Shown here in pieces: positions 1-8,615 of a stretch of 64,000 nt of DNA. Both the position numbers and the translations under genes were made by a program. The stretch covers positions 1 through 64,000 of the forward strand of contig NZ_WODC01000006.1 of NCBI RefSeq assembly GCF_009729555.1, read 5' to 3'. Numbering within the stretch: the first letter of the stretch is position 1; the number at the start of each line of letters is the position of its first letter. The stretch comes from Pseudodesulfovibrio alkaliphilus. Lineage in GTDB: Bacteria; Desulfobacterota; Desulfovibrionia; Desulfovibrionales; Desulfovibrionaceae. The notes under the pieces were generated by a model. The model did not search any database, was not told where the DNA came from, and saw only the letters and a program-made list of their open reading frames with translations.

Positions 1-57
1 TTCAACAATTGCCCAGAATTCATCAGAAACTTCCCAGGATTTGACTTTGGTAGACAT
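1..57 (-). CDS. IS5-family transposase, N-terminal fragment (window edge)
   Basis: Nineteen codons are visible, starting at the ATG at 57-55 and running open to base 1: MSTKVKSWEVSDEFWAIVE. This matches the typical opening of IS5/IS427-group transposases (the DUF4096 N-terminal domain: short lysine-rich start, then a 'W.vsd..W..i.p' pattern). A strong ribosome binding site GAGGAGGAG lies a few bases upstream, which fixes the start. Transposition is the expected role; whether the rest of the gene is intact cannot be seen. The codon use and low GC content differ from the chromosome to the right. Confidence 0.7.
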   Translation of the reverse strand, partial: MSTKVKSWEVSDEFWAIVE

Positions 58-120
58 GGCTCCTCCTCATGGAGAGAGCATGCCAAATTCTCTAGAAAAA
101 GTCTATTTATTTACGGATAA
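1..120 (-). mobile_element. End of an IS5-type insertion sequence (partial, continues beyond the left edge)
   Basis: The first 57 bases encode the start of a transposase on the minus strand, and the bases behind it to about position 120 are AT-rich and lie exactly where the reading frame of the neighbouring DUF4276-like gene breaks down. I therefore read position ~120 as the boundary of the insertion sequence, to within roughly 10 bases. The terminal inverted repeat and the target duplication cannot be confirmed because the other end lies outside the window. A TTA or TTAG near 122-126 would fit the short target sites of this IS family, but this is inference. Confidence 0.55.
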
Positions 121-199
121 GTTCTAAGTGTGGTGCGAGTACCTTTTGGGCGAAAGCATGTTCTGTTTGCCCCTCAGCTGTAATGTGCAAACGGGTCAT
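107..199 (-). pseudogene. DUF4276-family protein, truncated by the insertion sequence
   Basis: On the minus strand the ATG at 199-197 overlaps the stop codon of the upstream ATPase gene (ATGA), so the two were translationally coupled. The frame reads MTRLHITAEGQTEHAFAQKV followed by LAPHLEL, which is the characteristic start of DUF4276 proteins (hydrophobic strand, E-G-x-T-E, then 'vLaPhL'). After about 27 codons the reading enters insertion-sequence DNA and stops at a TAA at 109-107. The rest of the gene is presumably beyond the left edge of the window on the far side of the insertion. DUF4276 proteins are commonly encoded next to an AAA ATPase of this type; their biochemical role is not established. 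Confidence 0.75.
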
Positions 200-1314
200 G
201 GCTGCCCACCCAACACATTTTTTTCCCACAACTCCGAGAGACTATAGCGGTCAAGCCACTCATTCAGTCGTTCGGAATCAAATTTTTGGAATGTTGAACA
301 CTGCTGTTCGTCATCTCTTTCGACAACCACCAGATTGTCAAGAGAGAATTCATCCACCAGTCGGGTAGACTGGGTTGCCATAAGTATCTGGGTTTTTTTG
401 GAGGCAGAACGAACAATGCTGGCCAACTCAGCAATTGCCGCCGGATGCAACCCAAGTTCAGGTTCGTCCAAGACTATAAATTGGGGCAGCAATGCAGGTG
501 GTTGTAACAAGAGCGTTGCTAGAGCCATAAAGCGTAGCGAACCATCTGATATTTGGTTAGGATCAAAAAGATAATCGCTGTTGAGACTATCGATCCAGTT
601 CAATCTAACGTAATCCTTGTTACCAGTAATAGGCGTAAGTTCGAAATCGTGGAATTGAGGCATCACTCGACGGATGTGGCGAACAATTCGGTCATAGTAT
701 TTCTTGTAATTGGTATTATCTTTCAGCATTTTTAAAAATGCTGCTAGATTGCCTGCATTGTGGCGAAGATACCTGGCATCGTCTACATAGCCACGATCTT
801 TGATTTTGGCGGTGTCTGACGTGTCATGAAATTGATAGGTGCGAATGCCGGATAACAGTTTGTAAATAGTCTTGCTGGTTTTGTTACTGTCGTTACCTAG
901 CTGCGATTCTGAGCCTCCAGCATCAAGATAGTATTCTTGTGGTCTTGACGATGGAGGGTTGATTCTGTGGTAGGTAATTTTCTCGCCGCTGACGAACAAT
1001 CGATCCGGCAACCCATGTGACAAACTTACCTCATATTTACTATGAGCTAAATCCGATTCAAAATTGAACGTGAGTGAAACAGATTTGGTCTCTTTCGTTC
1101 CGTAAAACAAAAGGCGACTTGCCCCATGTTTGCCAACATACTGCTGAAGGGCGCCGGTCGTCATGAAGTTAAGCATTTCAAATAACGATACTATATTGCT
1201 TTTTCCAGAACCGTTGGCACCTAATAGCACAGTTATATCCCCAAAAGGGATGTTCTGTCCGTCCTGAGCATTGATGGATTTAAAACCCTTCACATGGATT
1301 GTTCGCAACTTCAT
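196..1314 (-). CDS. AAA family ATPase (SMC/RecF-like, partner of DUF4276)
   Basis: This 372-residue protein has a Walker A motif GANGSGKS at residues 32-39 near the N-terminus, an ABC-signature-like ISDGSLRF segment, and a Walker B LDEPELGLHP at about 282-291, followed by an ATQS switch region. That is the arrangement of the COG4637-type predicted ATPases. No nuclease or TOPRIM domain is seen in the protein itself. Its stop codon overlaps the start of the DUF4276 gene, so the pair forms one cassette. The start ATG follows an AGGA-type ribosome binding site. The gene is visibly richer in A+T than the chromosome to its right, which suggests horizontal acquisition. ATPase/DUF4276 pairs resemble RloA/RloB-like accessory modules, and a defence role is possible but unproven. 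Confidence 0.85.
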   Translation of the reverse strand: MKLRTIHVKGFKSINAQDGQNIPFGDITVLLGANGSGKSNIVSLFEMLNFMTTGALQQYVGKHGASRLLFYGTKETKSVSLTFNFESDLAHSKYEVSLSHGLPDRLFVSGEKITYHRINPPSSRPQEYYLDAGGSESQLGNDSNKTSKTIYKLLSGIRTYQFHDTSDTAKIKDRGYVDDARYLRHNAGNLAAFLKMLKDNTNYKKYYDRIVRHIRRVMPQFHDFELTPITGNKDYVRLNWIDSLNSDYLFDPNQISDGSLRFMALATLLLQPPALLPQFIVLDEPELGLHPAAIAELASIVRSASKKTQILMATQSTRLVDEFSLDNLVVVERDDEQQCSTFQKFDSERLNEWLDRYSLSELWEKNVLGGQP

Positions 1315-1365
1315 GACTAAATCCTATTTCTTTTCAAAACGAGGATGTGTTCTCCCACAATCATC

Positions 1366-4191
1366 CTACCCCTGGGGTCTGCTGATGCCCACGGTGACGG
1401 TTTTGGCTTGGTGGCGGATGGTGTCGATGGGCCGGGTCATTTCCTCGATAGCCTTGTTGAGGATGGTCAGGATGTCAGCCAGGCGGGCCTCGGCGGCGCA
1501 GATGGAGGGCGACTGGTTGACCAGCCAGAGCATGTAGTTCGCCAGGGCGGCGGCCACGCGGGCGGGCAGGGCCGAGTCGGTGGCTCCTGAGGCGATGCGA
1601 TCCACGCATTTGTTGAGCTGGTTGAGGAGCTGGGTGCGGTTCCAGGCTGCCGGGTCGGCGATCATCCCGCCCAGGGTGATGCGTGCGGCACGGAATGGCT
1701 CGGCATGGGCGTCGATGGCCTGGGCCGCGGCGATGCCCCACCAGTGTCCGGCCACGGTCTCGGTCACGAAGTCCAGGCCGCCGCCCACGCGGGGCACCTT
1801 GATGACCGCCTCGGCCACCCCGTCGAACCGGGTCTCGTCGTCGGCGCAGAAAACGATGGGCGAGCCGTTGTGGGCCTTGAAGATGGTCACTTCCTTGACC
1901 GTGTCCGTGACCACCAGCTCGGGCAGGTCGCTGGCCATGACCAGGGTCAGGGGCTCGGTGGAAAGGTCGATGTGTTTCTTGTCTTCTGTCACATCGCAGG
2001 GGATGGACTTGTAGCACAGCTCCGAGAGCTTGATCCGCACCTCCTGCGCGGCCACGCAGTTGGCCCCGTTGCCCACCAGCGCCCAGTAGCGGTGGACGGG
2101 CGCGTATTTTCTGGCCACTTCGGCGATGGCCTCCTTGCCTTCGAGCACCTTCTCGATGAGGGCGGGCAGCCCCTCAAGGGCTTCAACCTCGGCCAGGACC
2201 GAAGCCTGATCCATGGTGCCGAGCTCGCTGGCCAGCCACAGGGAGAGCAGCTTGCCGGCCGCCACCTGTGAATAGAACGCCTTGGTGGAGGCAACGGCCA
2301 TCTCCACGTCGCGTCCGTTGCTGGTGTAGATGTAGGAGTCGGATTTCTGGACCAGGGGTGAATTGCGCCGGTTGACGATGCAGTTGACCCAGGCGCCCCG
2401 GTCGCGGCACAGGTCCACCACGCGGTTGGTATCCGTGGTGGTGCCGGACTGGGAGACCGGGACCAGGACCACGTCGTCCATGCCTTCGTCGCCCATGAAT
2501 CCCACCAGTTCGCTGCCTGTGTAGGATTCGATGGCGATGCCGCTGCCCGCCAGGGAGCGGCGCAGGAGGCGCGCCACGGCCATGGCGGCCACGGCGGCCG
2601 TGCCCTGGCCCACGCAGATGATCCGCCGCACGGGTTCGCTTGCGGCGGAGAACCGGGCCACCAGCCCCGGCCCGTTGCCGAATCCCTCGGGCAGGAAGGT
2701 CGCGCATCCCTGCTCCTTGAGGTATTTGCCGTGGAGGGTGTTGCGCACCGAGTCGGCCGCTTCGTGGACCTCTTTTTCGATGTAGTGGCTGTATTCGCCG
2801 CGGAAGATGTCGCGGGAGAAAATTTCAATTTTCTCGGGTTTTAGCGGCACGGATTCGCCCGAGTCGAGGAATCGGGCCACAGGCACGGCGTCGGTTGGAT
2901 CGTCGTCGCGCAGGATGACCGAGACGCCGCCCTGGCGGTGGACGGCGATGGGGTAGGAGGCGCGGGCTCTGGCGGCCATGCCGTATGCCTCGCTGGCCAC
3001 CAGCCAGCCGTCGATGGTGCGGCCCACATAGAAGCTCTGCCCGCTGCCCTTCTGGGCCAGGAACTGGCTGTCAAAGTCGCTTAAGTTCTGCATGACCACG
3101 GCAAGGGAGCCTTCGCACCGTTTGAGCACACTGCGGAAGCGGTCTTCGGCATCGCCGTCTTCGGGCGCATCCATGTGGAAGAGCACGGGCAGGATCTTGG
3201 CGTCGGTGGAGATGACGGGCGGGATGTACGCCCCCTTGGAGACCACGGTCTCTTCAACCAGGGTGCGGTAGTTGTCCACATCGCCGTTGAGGACGAACAT
3301 GGTCTTTTCAAGCCCGGTGGACACGCCGCCTTCCACCAGCCCGTCCACCGGGTGGCAGTTGGGCACGGAAATGATGCCATTGGAGGCCCAGCGGGTGTGG
3401 GCAATGATGTTCAGGGTCTCCAGGCCCTCGGCCATGGTCCAGAGCAGATGGTCCTCGACGATGAATCGGCGCAGGGCCGCTCCGTTGTCGCCCAACTGGC
3501 CCACCAACTGCGCCACCTTGTAGAGGAAGCGGCAGGCTGTGCGGCCATCGTCGAGCTTGCGCACCAGCACCTGCCTTGTGTCGGCGTGGGCGATGGAGCA
3601 ACGGTCTTGAAATTCCGCCTTCTGGTCCGGGGAGAGGCGCAGCTCGGGGTCCATGCCCGCAGGCAGGATGAAGGCCACGGCCACCCCGGCCGAGTCGCGG
3701 CCGCGCACCTCAAGCTTGTCGATGGATTCAAGGACCTGTTCCATGCCCCAGGCCAGAAAGTGGCGGTCGCGGGCCGCTGTGTCGGCGGCCAGTGCGGGCG
3801 GCATAAGGGCCAGGGTGCGGTCCACGTTGGCCAGCACTTCCTGATCGATCTGCCAGAGATAGTCGTCGAGCTGCTCGCGCAGGGCTTCAAGGGCGTCGGT
3901 GCGCGGTCCTTGCTCCAGCTTGACCGAGGCAGCGCCCCGCAGCTTTCGGATCGCGTCGCGCACGGCTTCAAGGCGTTGCCGGGTGGCCGGGGCAGTCGCC
4001 AGTTGCAGGTGCAGGCCAAAGGCCATCAGCTCGTAAAAGCGCTCGGTCAGTTCGGCAAGCGGGGCGGCGGCCTCCATGAGGTCGGAGCCGGAAACGACCC
4101 GCTCGAATGCCTCGGCCACAGGGGCGAGCCACGTGGCGTCTGGGGCTTTGGTCCACTGTCTGTTGCTCAGAAAACTGGCGATTCCACACAT
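1366..4191 (-). CDS. GlmS-like class II glutamine amidotransferase with tandem SIS domains, 941 aa
   Basis: The start is chosen so that the protein begins Met-Cys-Gly-Ile, because class II amidotransferases use the processed N-terminal Cys2 as nucleophile. Glutaminase motifs follow: VRGRDSAGV at 162-170, HTRWAS at 265-270 and LNGDVDNY at 301-308. Two SIS sugar-phosphate domains come next (the second half includes SQSGTTTDTN), and the C-terminal AKTVTVG tail resembles the AKSVTVE end of GlmS. GlmS proteins are usually about 610 residues; this one is about 330 longer, mainly through an alpha-helical insert after residue 12 (to ~150), a second one at ~178-255, and a helical C-terminal extension. 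It probably makes or handles amino-sugar phosphates from glutamine, but the substrate may not be fructose 6-phosphate. Confidence 0.8.
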   Translation of the reverse strand: MCGIASFLSNRQWTKAPDATWLAPVAEAFERVVSGSDLMEAAAPLAELTERFYELMAFGLHLQLATAPATRQRLEAVRDAIRKLRGAASVKLEQGPRTDALEALREQLDDYLWQIDQEVLANVDRTLALMPPALAADTAARDRHFLAWGMEQVLESIDKLEVRGRDSAGVAVAFILPAGMDPELRLSPDQKAEFQDRCSIAHADTRQVLVRKLDDGRTACRFLYKVAQLVGQLGDNGAALRRFIVEDHLLWTMAEGLETLNIIAHTRWASNGIISVPNCHPVDGLVEGGVSTGLEKTMFVLNGDVDNYRTLVEETVVSKGAYIPPVISTDAKILPVLFHMDAPEDGDAEDRFRSVLKRCEGSLAVVMQNLSDFDSQFLAQKGSGQSFYVGRTIDGWLVASEAYGMAARARASYPIAVHRQGGVSVILRDDDPTDAVPVARFLDSGESVPLKPEKIEIFSRDIFRGEYSHYIEKEVHEAADSVRNTLHGKYLKEQGCATFLPEGFGNGPGLVARFSAASEPVRRIICVGQGTAAVAAMAVARLLRRSLAGSGIAIESYTGSELVGFMGDEGMDDVVLVPVSQSGTTTDTNRVVDLCRDRGAWVNCIVNRRNSPLVQKSDSYIYTSNGRDVEMAVASTKAFYSQVAAGKLLSLWLASELGTMDQASVLAEVEALEGLPALIEKVLEGKEAIAEVARKYAPVHRYWALVGNGANCVAAQEVRIKLSELCYKSIPCDVTEDKKHIDLSTEPLTLVMASDLPELVVTDTVKEVTIFKAHNGSPIVFCADDETRFDGVAEAVIKVPRVGGGLDFVTETVAGHWWGIAAAQAIDAHAEPFRAARITLGGMIADPAAWNRTQLLNQLNKCVDRIASGATDSALPARVAAALANYMLWLVNQSPSICAAEARLADILTILNKAIEEMTRPIDTIRHQAKTVTVGISRPQG

Positions 4192-4478
4192 GTGCGGTAT
4201 GAACTCCTGGTGAGATATTGGGCGACGACGGCTGCGCCTTGCTCCGCCCGCGGGGTGCGGGCTGGGGCGCCCGGGACGCGTCCTAGGAATTACTGCACCT
4301 GTCCTGCCTTGGCAAGTCCGGCGGTCCGGTGGCTGCTGGACATCCATTATTATATGGAATACGGGTGATGACGCATCGGTGACTGAAGTGTCGCCGGGCG
4401 ATGCTGCCTTGGGGAGGTTGCGTCGGTGGGCTCGCTGTTCCGTGGTGGGGATGCTGGCCAAAATGTGGGCGCAGTGGC
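4192..4478. promoter_or_regulatory. Divergent intergenic region between the GlmS-like gene and the signalling cluster
   Basis: This 287-base stretch separates two genes reading outwards and must hold both promoters. The clearest candidate is an AT patch inside GC-rich DNA at 4343-4358, TCCATTATTATATGGA, which is a short inverted repeat (TCCAT/ATGGA). It contains a minus-strand TATAAT at 4354-4349 and a plus-strand TATTAT at 4348-4353. No convincing -35 element was found for either direction. Nothing else recognisable was seen. Confidence 0.3.
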
Positions 4479-7199
4479 ATGAGTATTCTTCGGTTTTTCA
4501 ATTCAAGATGGCGTTCCATGGGGGTCGTTCGCAAATTCGCGGCGGCTCTCGGGTCCATGCTTGTCCTTATTTTGCTGGTGGCGGCGGTAGGGATCGCCGC
4601 CCTTTTCGTGCTGGAGAAGAAGGCCGGGGACATCGTGGCCGACTCCATGCGTATGCAACGGATGGCCCTGGAGATGGACTCCCGGCTCCAGTTGGCGCGA
4701 CAGGCCGAGCGGGATTTTCGCCAGCGCATCAACGACCTCGGCATGGCCGGGGCGCGACGTGTCTATGTTCCCGAGTTTGCCCAGCGTTTGGCCGAGGCCG
4801 GGCGAAATGCCGCGTGGTTGCGCGACATGGGCCGTTTCGGGGGCGAGGCCGGGGGCATGGCCGCGGACACGGCTGCGAGGTTGAAGGAACTGAGCGCATC
4901 CATCGAGCGTTATGGAGCGCTCTTTGGCAGGGTTGTGGATCTGGCCGGGACCGTGGGGGTGGAGGATCAGTCCTTTGTCCGCGCCCATGGCGAGATGGAG
5001 GGCGAATATCTGCGTTTGACCTCTCTTGTCCGGCAGATGGCCGCCGCTGCCACGGACAGGGCCCGCGACGCCCATCAGGAGATAGCCCGGTCAAGTTGGC
5101 TGATCCGCGCCATGCTTATCGCTTCGGTGCTTCTGGCGCTTCTTCTGGCGGCCAGCATCATCGGCGTCATCCATCGCACGGTGGCCCGCAGCATCGTGCT
5201 TTTGAGCAACACGGCCACGGAGCTGAGCCTGGGAAATCTCGAAGCCAGGGCCAAGATCTCCAGCGATGACGAGTTCGGCAGGCTGGCTCTCTCCATCAAC
5301 GCCATGGCCCAGCGCATCACCGCCCTGGTCAACGACCTGGAGGGACGGGCGACCATGGCCAGCGAACGGCTGGTGGAGGCCATCGACGCCATCTCCGAGG
5401 GCTTTATGCTCTACGACCATCGCGAGCGGCTGATCATCGCCAACGCCATGGCCAGAAAGCTGTTCCCCGAAGGGGACCGACTGCTGCTTCCCGGCATCAC
5501 CGTGGAACAGGTCTGTCGCCATGTGGCCGGGAGCGGGCTCTTCCCCAATGCCGTGGGACGCGAGGAGGAGTGGGTTCTGGAGCGCCTTGAGCGGCATCGC
5601 ACCCTCGGGCCCCCGGTGAGCGAGCCATTGAGCAACGGCCGCTGGGCGGTTGTGACCACCTACCGCAGCGGCCGCGGCGAAACCGTGGTCGTGATCACCG
5701 ACATCACCGAGCGCAAGCGTGCGGCGGACGTGTTGACCACCCGGAACTCCGATTTGGAGGGCCTGGTGCGCGAGCGGACCAAGGTGCTGGTGGAAAAGGC
5801 CATGGAGCTGCGCGAGGCCAATACACGGCTCATGGAACTTGACGAGCTGAAATCCGCCTTCCTTTCCTCCGTCTCCCATGAATTGCGCACCCCGCTGACC
5901 TCGCTGCTGGGATTTTCCAAGATCATCCGCCGCGACTTCACCAGAATTTTCATGCCCTTGGCCGAGAGCGAGGAGGCCAGGCGGCTTGGCGAGCGCATTC
6001 AGAGCAACCTTGAAATCATGGGCAGCGAGGGCGAGCGGCTGACACGCCTGATCAACGACGTGCTCGACCTAAGCCGCATTGAGTCCGGCCGGGAAGACTG
6101 GCGCTTCACCGAAGTCGATATGACAGGGGCGGTCAACCGGGCGGTTGGCGCGGCCAGCGGATTGCTCACGCCCAAGTCCCAGGTGCGTCTGGTCCTCCGC
6201 CGCATGGAGCCGGTGCCGTCTGTCCACGCCGACGCGGACCGCGTCCATCAGGTGCTCATGAATCTGTTGAGCAACGCCATCAAGTTCACCGATTTCGGCG
6301 AGGTGGCCGTGGATCTTTATCTTGACGGGCAGGGCATGGTCAGGCTGCGGGTGGAGGATACGGGTCGGGGCATCAGGGGCAGGGAGCTTGAGCAGATATT
6401 CGACAAGTTCCATCAAGCCCACAAGGGCGACACGCTGATCGAGAAACCCTCCGGCACCGGGCTCGGGCTGGCCATCTCCCGCCAGATCGTCGAGCACTAC
6501 CAGGGCAGGATCTGGGCGGAATCCCAGCTGGGCCGCGGTACGGTCATGAATGTGTCCCTGCCTCCGGCCGCTTCCGGGGACCGACCGCTGGTGCTGGTGG
6601 TGGACGACGATCCGGCCACCCGGGACTACCTTTCCATGCTGCTCAAGCGGGAGGGCTACGGCGTTCATGCCGCCTGTGACGGCGAACAGGCGTTGGCGCA
6701 GGCCGCCCGGCGCAAGCCCGCCCTGATCACCATCGACATCCTTATGCCCGGCATGGGCGGCCGGGAGGCCATCCGCGCCCTGCGCGGCGATGGCCGCCTT
6801 GCCGACATCCCGATCCTCGTGGTTTCGGTGGCGGAGGCCTGCCACAGTGCCGGGGGCGACGCCGCGTTGATCAAGCCGGTTAACGCGGATGCCTTCATCG
6901 GCGCTGTCCACGCTCTCATCGGCGACAGCGCCCCGCCGCGTCCCGTCCTGGCCCTTGGCGGCGTGACCGAGCCGGGGAGGTGCCGGCTGCCCGGCCTGTG
7001 CGGCCAGAGCGTCACCCGCTGCTCGGAGGAAGAGATGTGGACCATTCTGGGCGACGGCTTCGAAGGCACGGTGGTGGTGCCTGAAGCCATGGCCTGCTCC
7101 CTTGATCTGCCCCGCTTGTGTTCAAGAGCCTCTGTCCAGGTGCTGCTGCTTCCCGATGCCCCGGCCGCAGCCCTGGCCGATGCGCCTTTGGCCGGGTAA
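4479..7199 (+). CDS. Membrane hybrid sensor histidine kinase (HAMP-PAS-HisKA-HATPase-REC) with extra C-terminal domain
   Basis: The 906-residue protein has a transmembrane segment near residues 18-42, a helical periplasmic sensor of about 160 residues, a second transmembrane segment near 207-230 and a HAMP linker with the DDEFGRL pattern. A PAS-like domain follows (AISEGFMLYDHRERLIIAN), then a short coiled coil, HisKA with phospho-acceptor His467 (VSHELRTP), HATPase with DTGRGI and GTGLGL, and a receiver with Asp753 (IDILMPGMGG). An ~90-residue tail after the receiver resembles the tail of the kinase at 8612-11134. The first ATG of the membrane segment region is used; a start at 4518 is also possible. 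It opens the signalling cluster that ends with the HD-GYP protein. Confidence 0.85.
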   Translation: MSILRFFNSRWRSMGVVRKFAAALGSMLVLILLVAAVGIAALFVLEKKAGDIVADSMRMQRMALEMDSRLQLARQAERDFRQRINDLGMAGARRVYVPEFAQRLAEAGRNAAWLRDMGRFGGEAGGMAADTAARLKELSASIERYGALFGRVVDLAGTVGVEDQSFVRAHGEMEGEYLRLTSLVRQMAAAATDRARDAHQEIARSSWLIRAMLIASVLLALLLAASIIGVIHRTVARSIVLLSNTATELSLGNLEARAKISSDDEFGRLALSINAMAQRITALVNDLEGRATMASERLVEAIDAISEGFMLYDHRERLIIANAMARKLFPEGDRLLLPGITVEQVCRHVAGSGLFPNAVGREEEWVLERLERHRTLGPPVSEPLSNGRWAVVTTYRSGRGETVVVITDITERKRAADVLTTRNSDLEGLVRERTKVLVEKAMELREANTRLMELDELKSAFLSSVSHELRTPLTSLLGFSKIIRRDFTRIFMPLAESEEARRLGERIQSNLEIMGSEGERLTRLINDVLDLSRIESGREDWRFTEVDMTGAVNRAVGAASGLLTPKSQVRLVLRRMEPVPSVHADADRVHQVLMNLLSNAIKFTDFGEVAVDLYLDGQGMVRLRVEDTGRGIRGRELEQIFDKFHQAHKGDTLIEKPSGTGLGLAISRQIVEHYQGRIWAESQLGRGTVMNVSLPPAASGDRPLVLVVDDDPATRDYLSMLLKREGYGVHAACDGEQALAQAARRKPALITIDILMPGMGGREAIRALRGDGRLADIPILVVSVAEACHSAGGDAALIKPVNADAFIGAVHALIGDSAPPRPVLALGGVTEPGRCRLPGLCGQSVTRCSEEEMWTILGDGFEGTVVVPEAMACSLDLPRLCSRASVQVLLLPDAPAAALADAPLAG

Positions 7200-7334
7200 G
7201 CTGTCGCGGCTCGCCCCTGCCGTTGCGGTGAGTGATCGAAAACAAACAGCTTCTCATATCCGTCACAACATGGTAGCGAAATGGGCCATCCGTATGCCGC
7301 GAGGCATTCCCCCCGCGGCCAGGGCCGGAGGAAC

Positions 7335-8615
7335 ATGCGACGCTGTTTGGGCATTATCCCCTTGTTGGGGCGGAGCACCGCGTTTGTGCTGGTTGCGTTC
7401 TTGGCCGTGTGGAGCGCAGGGCCGGCGGGTGCCGAACCGGCACCCAGGGGCTCTGGCGGCTACGTTCTCGGCATGTCCGCCGACTTCAGCGGGCAGAGCC
7501 GGGGGCTGGGGGTGGAGTTGTATCGCGGGGCCGTGGCCTACTTCACCCAGCTCAACAGGAGCGGGGGCATCAACGGCAAGCCCGTGGTCCTTGTGGCCCT
7601 CGACGACGGCTATCAGCCTGAACCGGCCATCCGCAACACCATCGACCTGATCCGCCGTGGCGACATCCTCTGTCTGTTCGGTTATGTGGGAACGCCTACC
7701 GTGACGCGCATCCTGCCGCTTCTGGGCGGCGGGGCGGGTGCGGTCAAGCCGCTTTTCTTTCCCTTCACCGGGGCCCAGCCTCAGCGCGAGCCGCCCCACC
7801 ATCGGCATGTCTTCAATCTGCGGGCGTCCTATCGGCAGGAGGTGGCGGGGCTGGTCAACCGTTTCGTCTCCCTTGGCCGCAAGCGCATCGCCGTTCTCTA
7901 CCAAGCCGACGCCTACGGGCGCAGCGGCTGGGACGGTGTGCGCCGGGCCTTGGCGGTTCACGGCTTGACGTTGGCGGGGGAGGCCACCTACCGGCGCGGC
8001 ACCGGGTTTGACGCCTCCATGGCCGAGCAGGTGCGCATCCTGGGCCGCTCGCGGCCCGACGCCATCATCGTGGTGGGAACCTACGCCCCCGGCGCGGCCT
8101 TCATCCGCGACGCCCGCGACGCCGGGCTGGACGTGCCCATAGCCAACCTTTCCTTCGTGGGCAGCGAAAACATGCTGGAATTGCTCGTCTCCCTGAGCCG
8201 GGAGCGCGGCCTCGATTACACCCGCCATCTGGTCAATTCCCAGGTGGTGCCGAGCTACGAGGATATGAGCCTCCCCGCGGTATGCGAGTATCGACAGCTC
8301 ATGGACGCGGTGGACCCGGCCCCTCCGGAGGGATCTGACCCGCACTTTAGGACTTTCCGCTACAGCTTCGCCGGGTTCGAGGGGTATCTCAATGCCGTGG
8401 TCATGACTCGGGTTCTGCGGAATCTCGAGGAGAATCCGGCCCTTGGCCTGGTTGGCGCGGCAGAGTCGGTCAGGGACATGGACCTTGGCATCGATGTGCC
8501 TGTCAGCTTCGGTCCCGAGAGGCACCAAGGGCTTGACCGGGTGTATTTCACCACAGTGGAGGGGGACGCCTTCGTGCCTGTGAGCGAGGCCCATTGGGAA
8601 GCGTGGCGCCCATGA
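7335..8615 (+). CDS. ABC-type periplasmic ligand-binding protein (Peripla_BP_6, branched-chain amino acid type)
   Basis: The 426-residue product starts with a signal peptide (MRRCLGII..., hydrophobic core, AGA-EP cleavage site). It continues with the GMSADFSG...LGVELYRGAVAYF pattern, and a later NRSGGINGKPV typical of LivJ/Leu-Ile-Val-type binding proteins. The ATG is preceded by GGAGG four bases away, which supports this start over the ATG at 7281. No ABC permease or ATPase genes lie nearby. Its stop overlaps the start of the next hybrid kinase (ATGA at 8612-8615), so it most likely acts as a ligand sensor feeding that kinase instead of a transporter. The ligand is unknown; amides, amino acids or short acids are typical for the family. 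Confidence 0.85.
   Translation: MRRCLGIIPLLGRSTAFVLVAFLAVWSAGPAGAEPAPRGSGGYVLGMSADFSGQSRGLGVELYRGAVAYFTQLNRSGGINGKPVVLVALDDGYQPEPAIRNTIDLIRRGDILCLFGYVGTPTVTRILPLLGGGAGAVKPLFFPFTGAQPQREPPHHRHVFNLRASYRQEVAGLVNRFVSLGRKRIAVLYQADAYGRSGWDGVRRALAVHGLTLAGEATYRRGTGFDASMAEQVRILGRSRPDAIIVVGTYAPGAAFIRDARDAGLDVPIANLSFVGSENMLELLVSLSRERGLDYTRHLVNSQVVPSYEDMSLPAVCEYRQLMDAVDPAPPEGSDPHFRTFRYSFAGFEGYLNAVVMTRVLRNLEENPALGLVGAAESVRDMDLGIDVPVSFGPERHQGLDRVYFTTVEGDAFVPVSEAHWEAWRP

Noticed and set aside
4192-4478. glmS-type ribozyme or amino-sugar riboswitch in front of the GlmS-like gene
   Set aside because: No conserved core was recognised; the region shows only a short AT patch.
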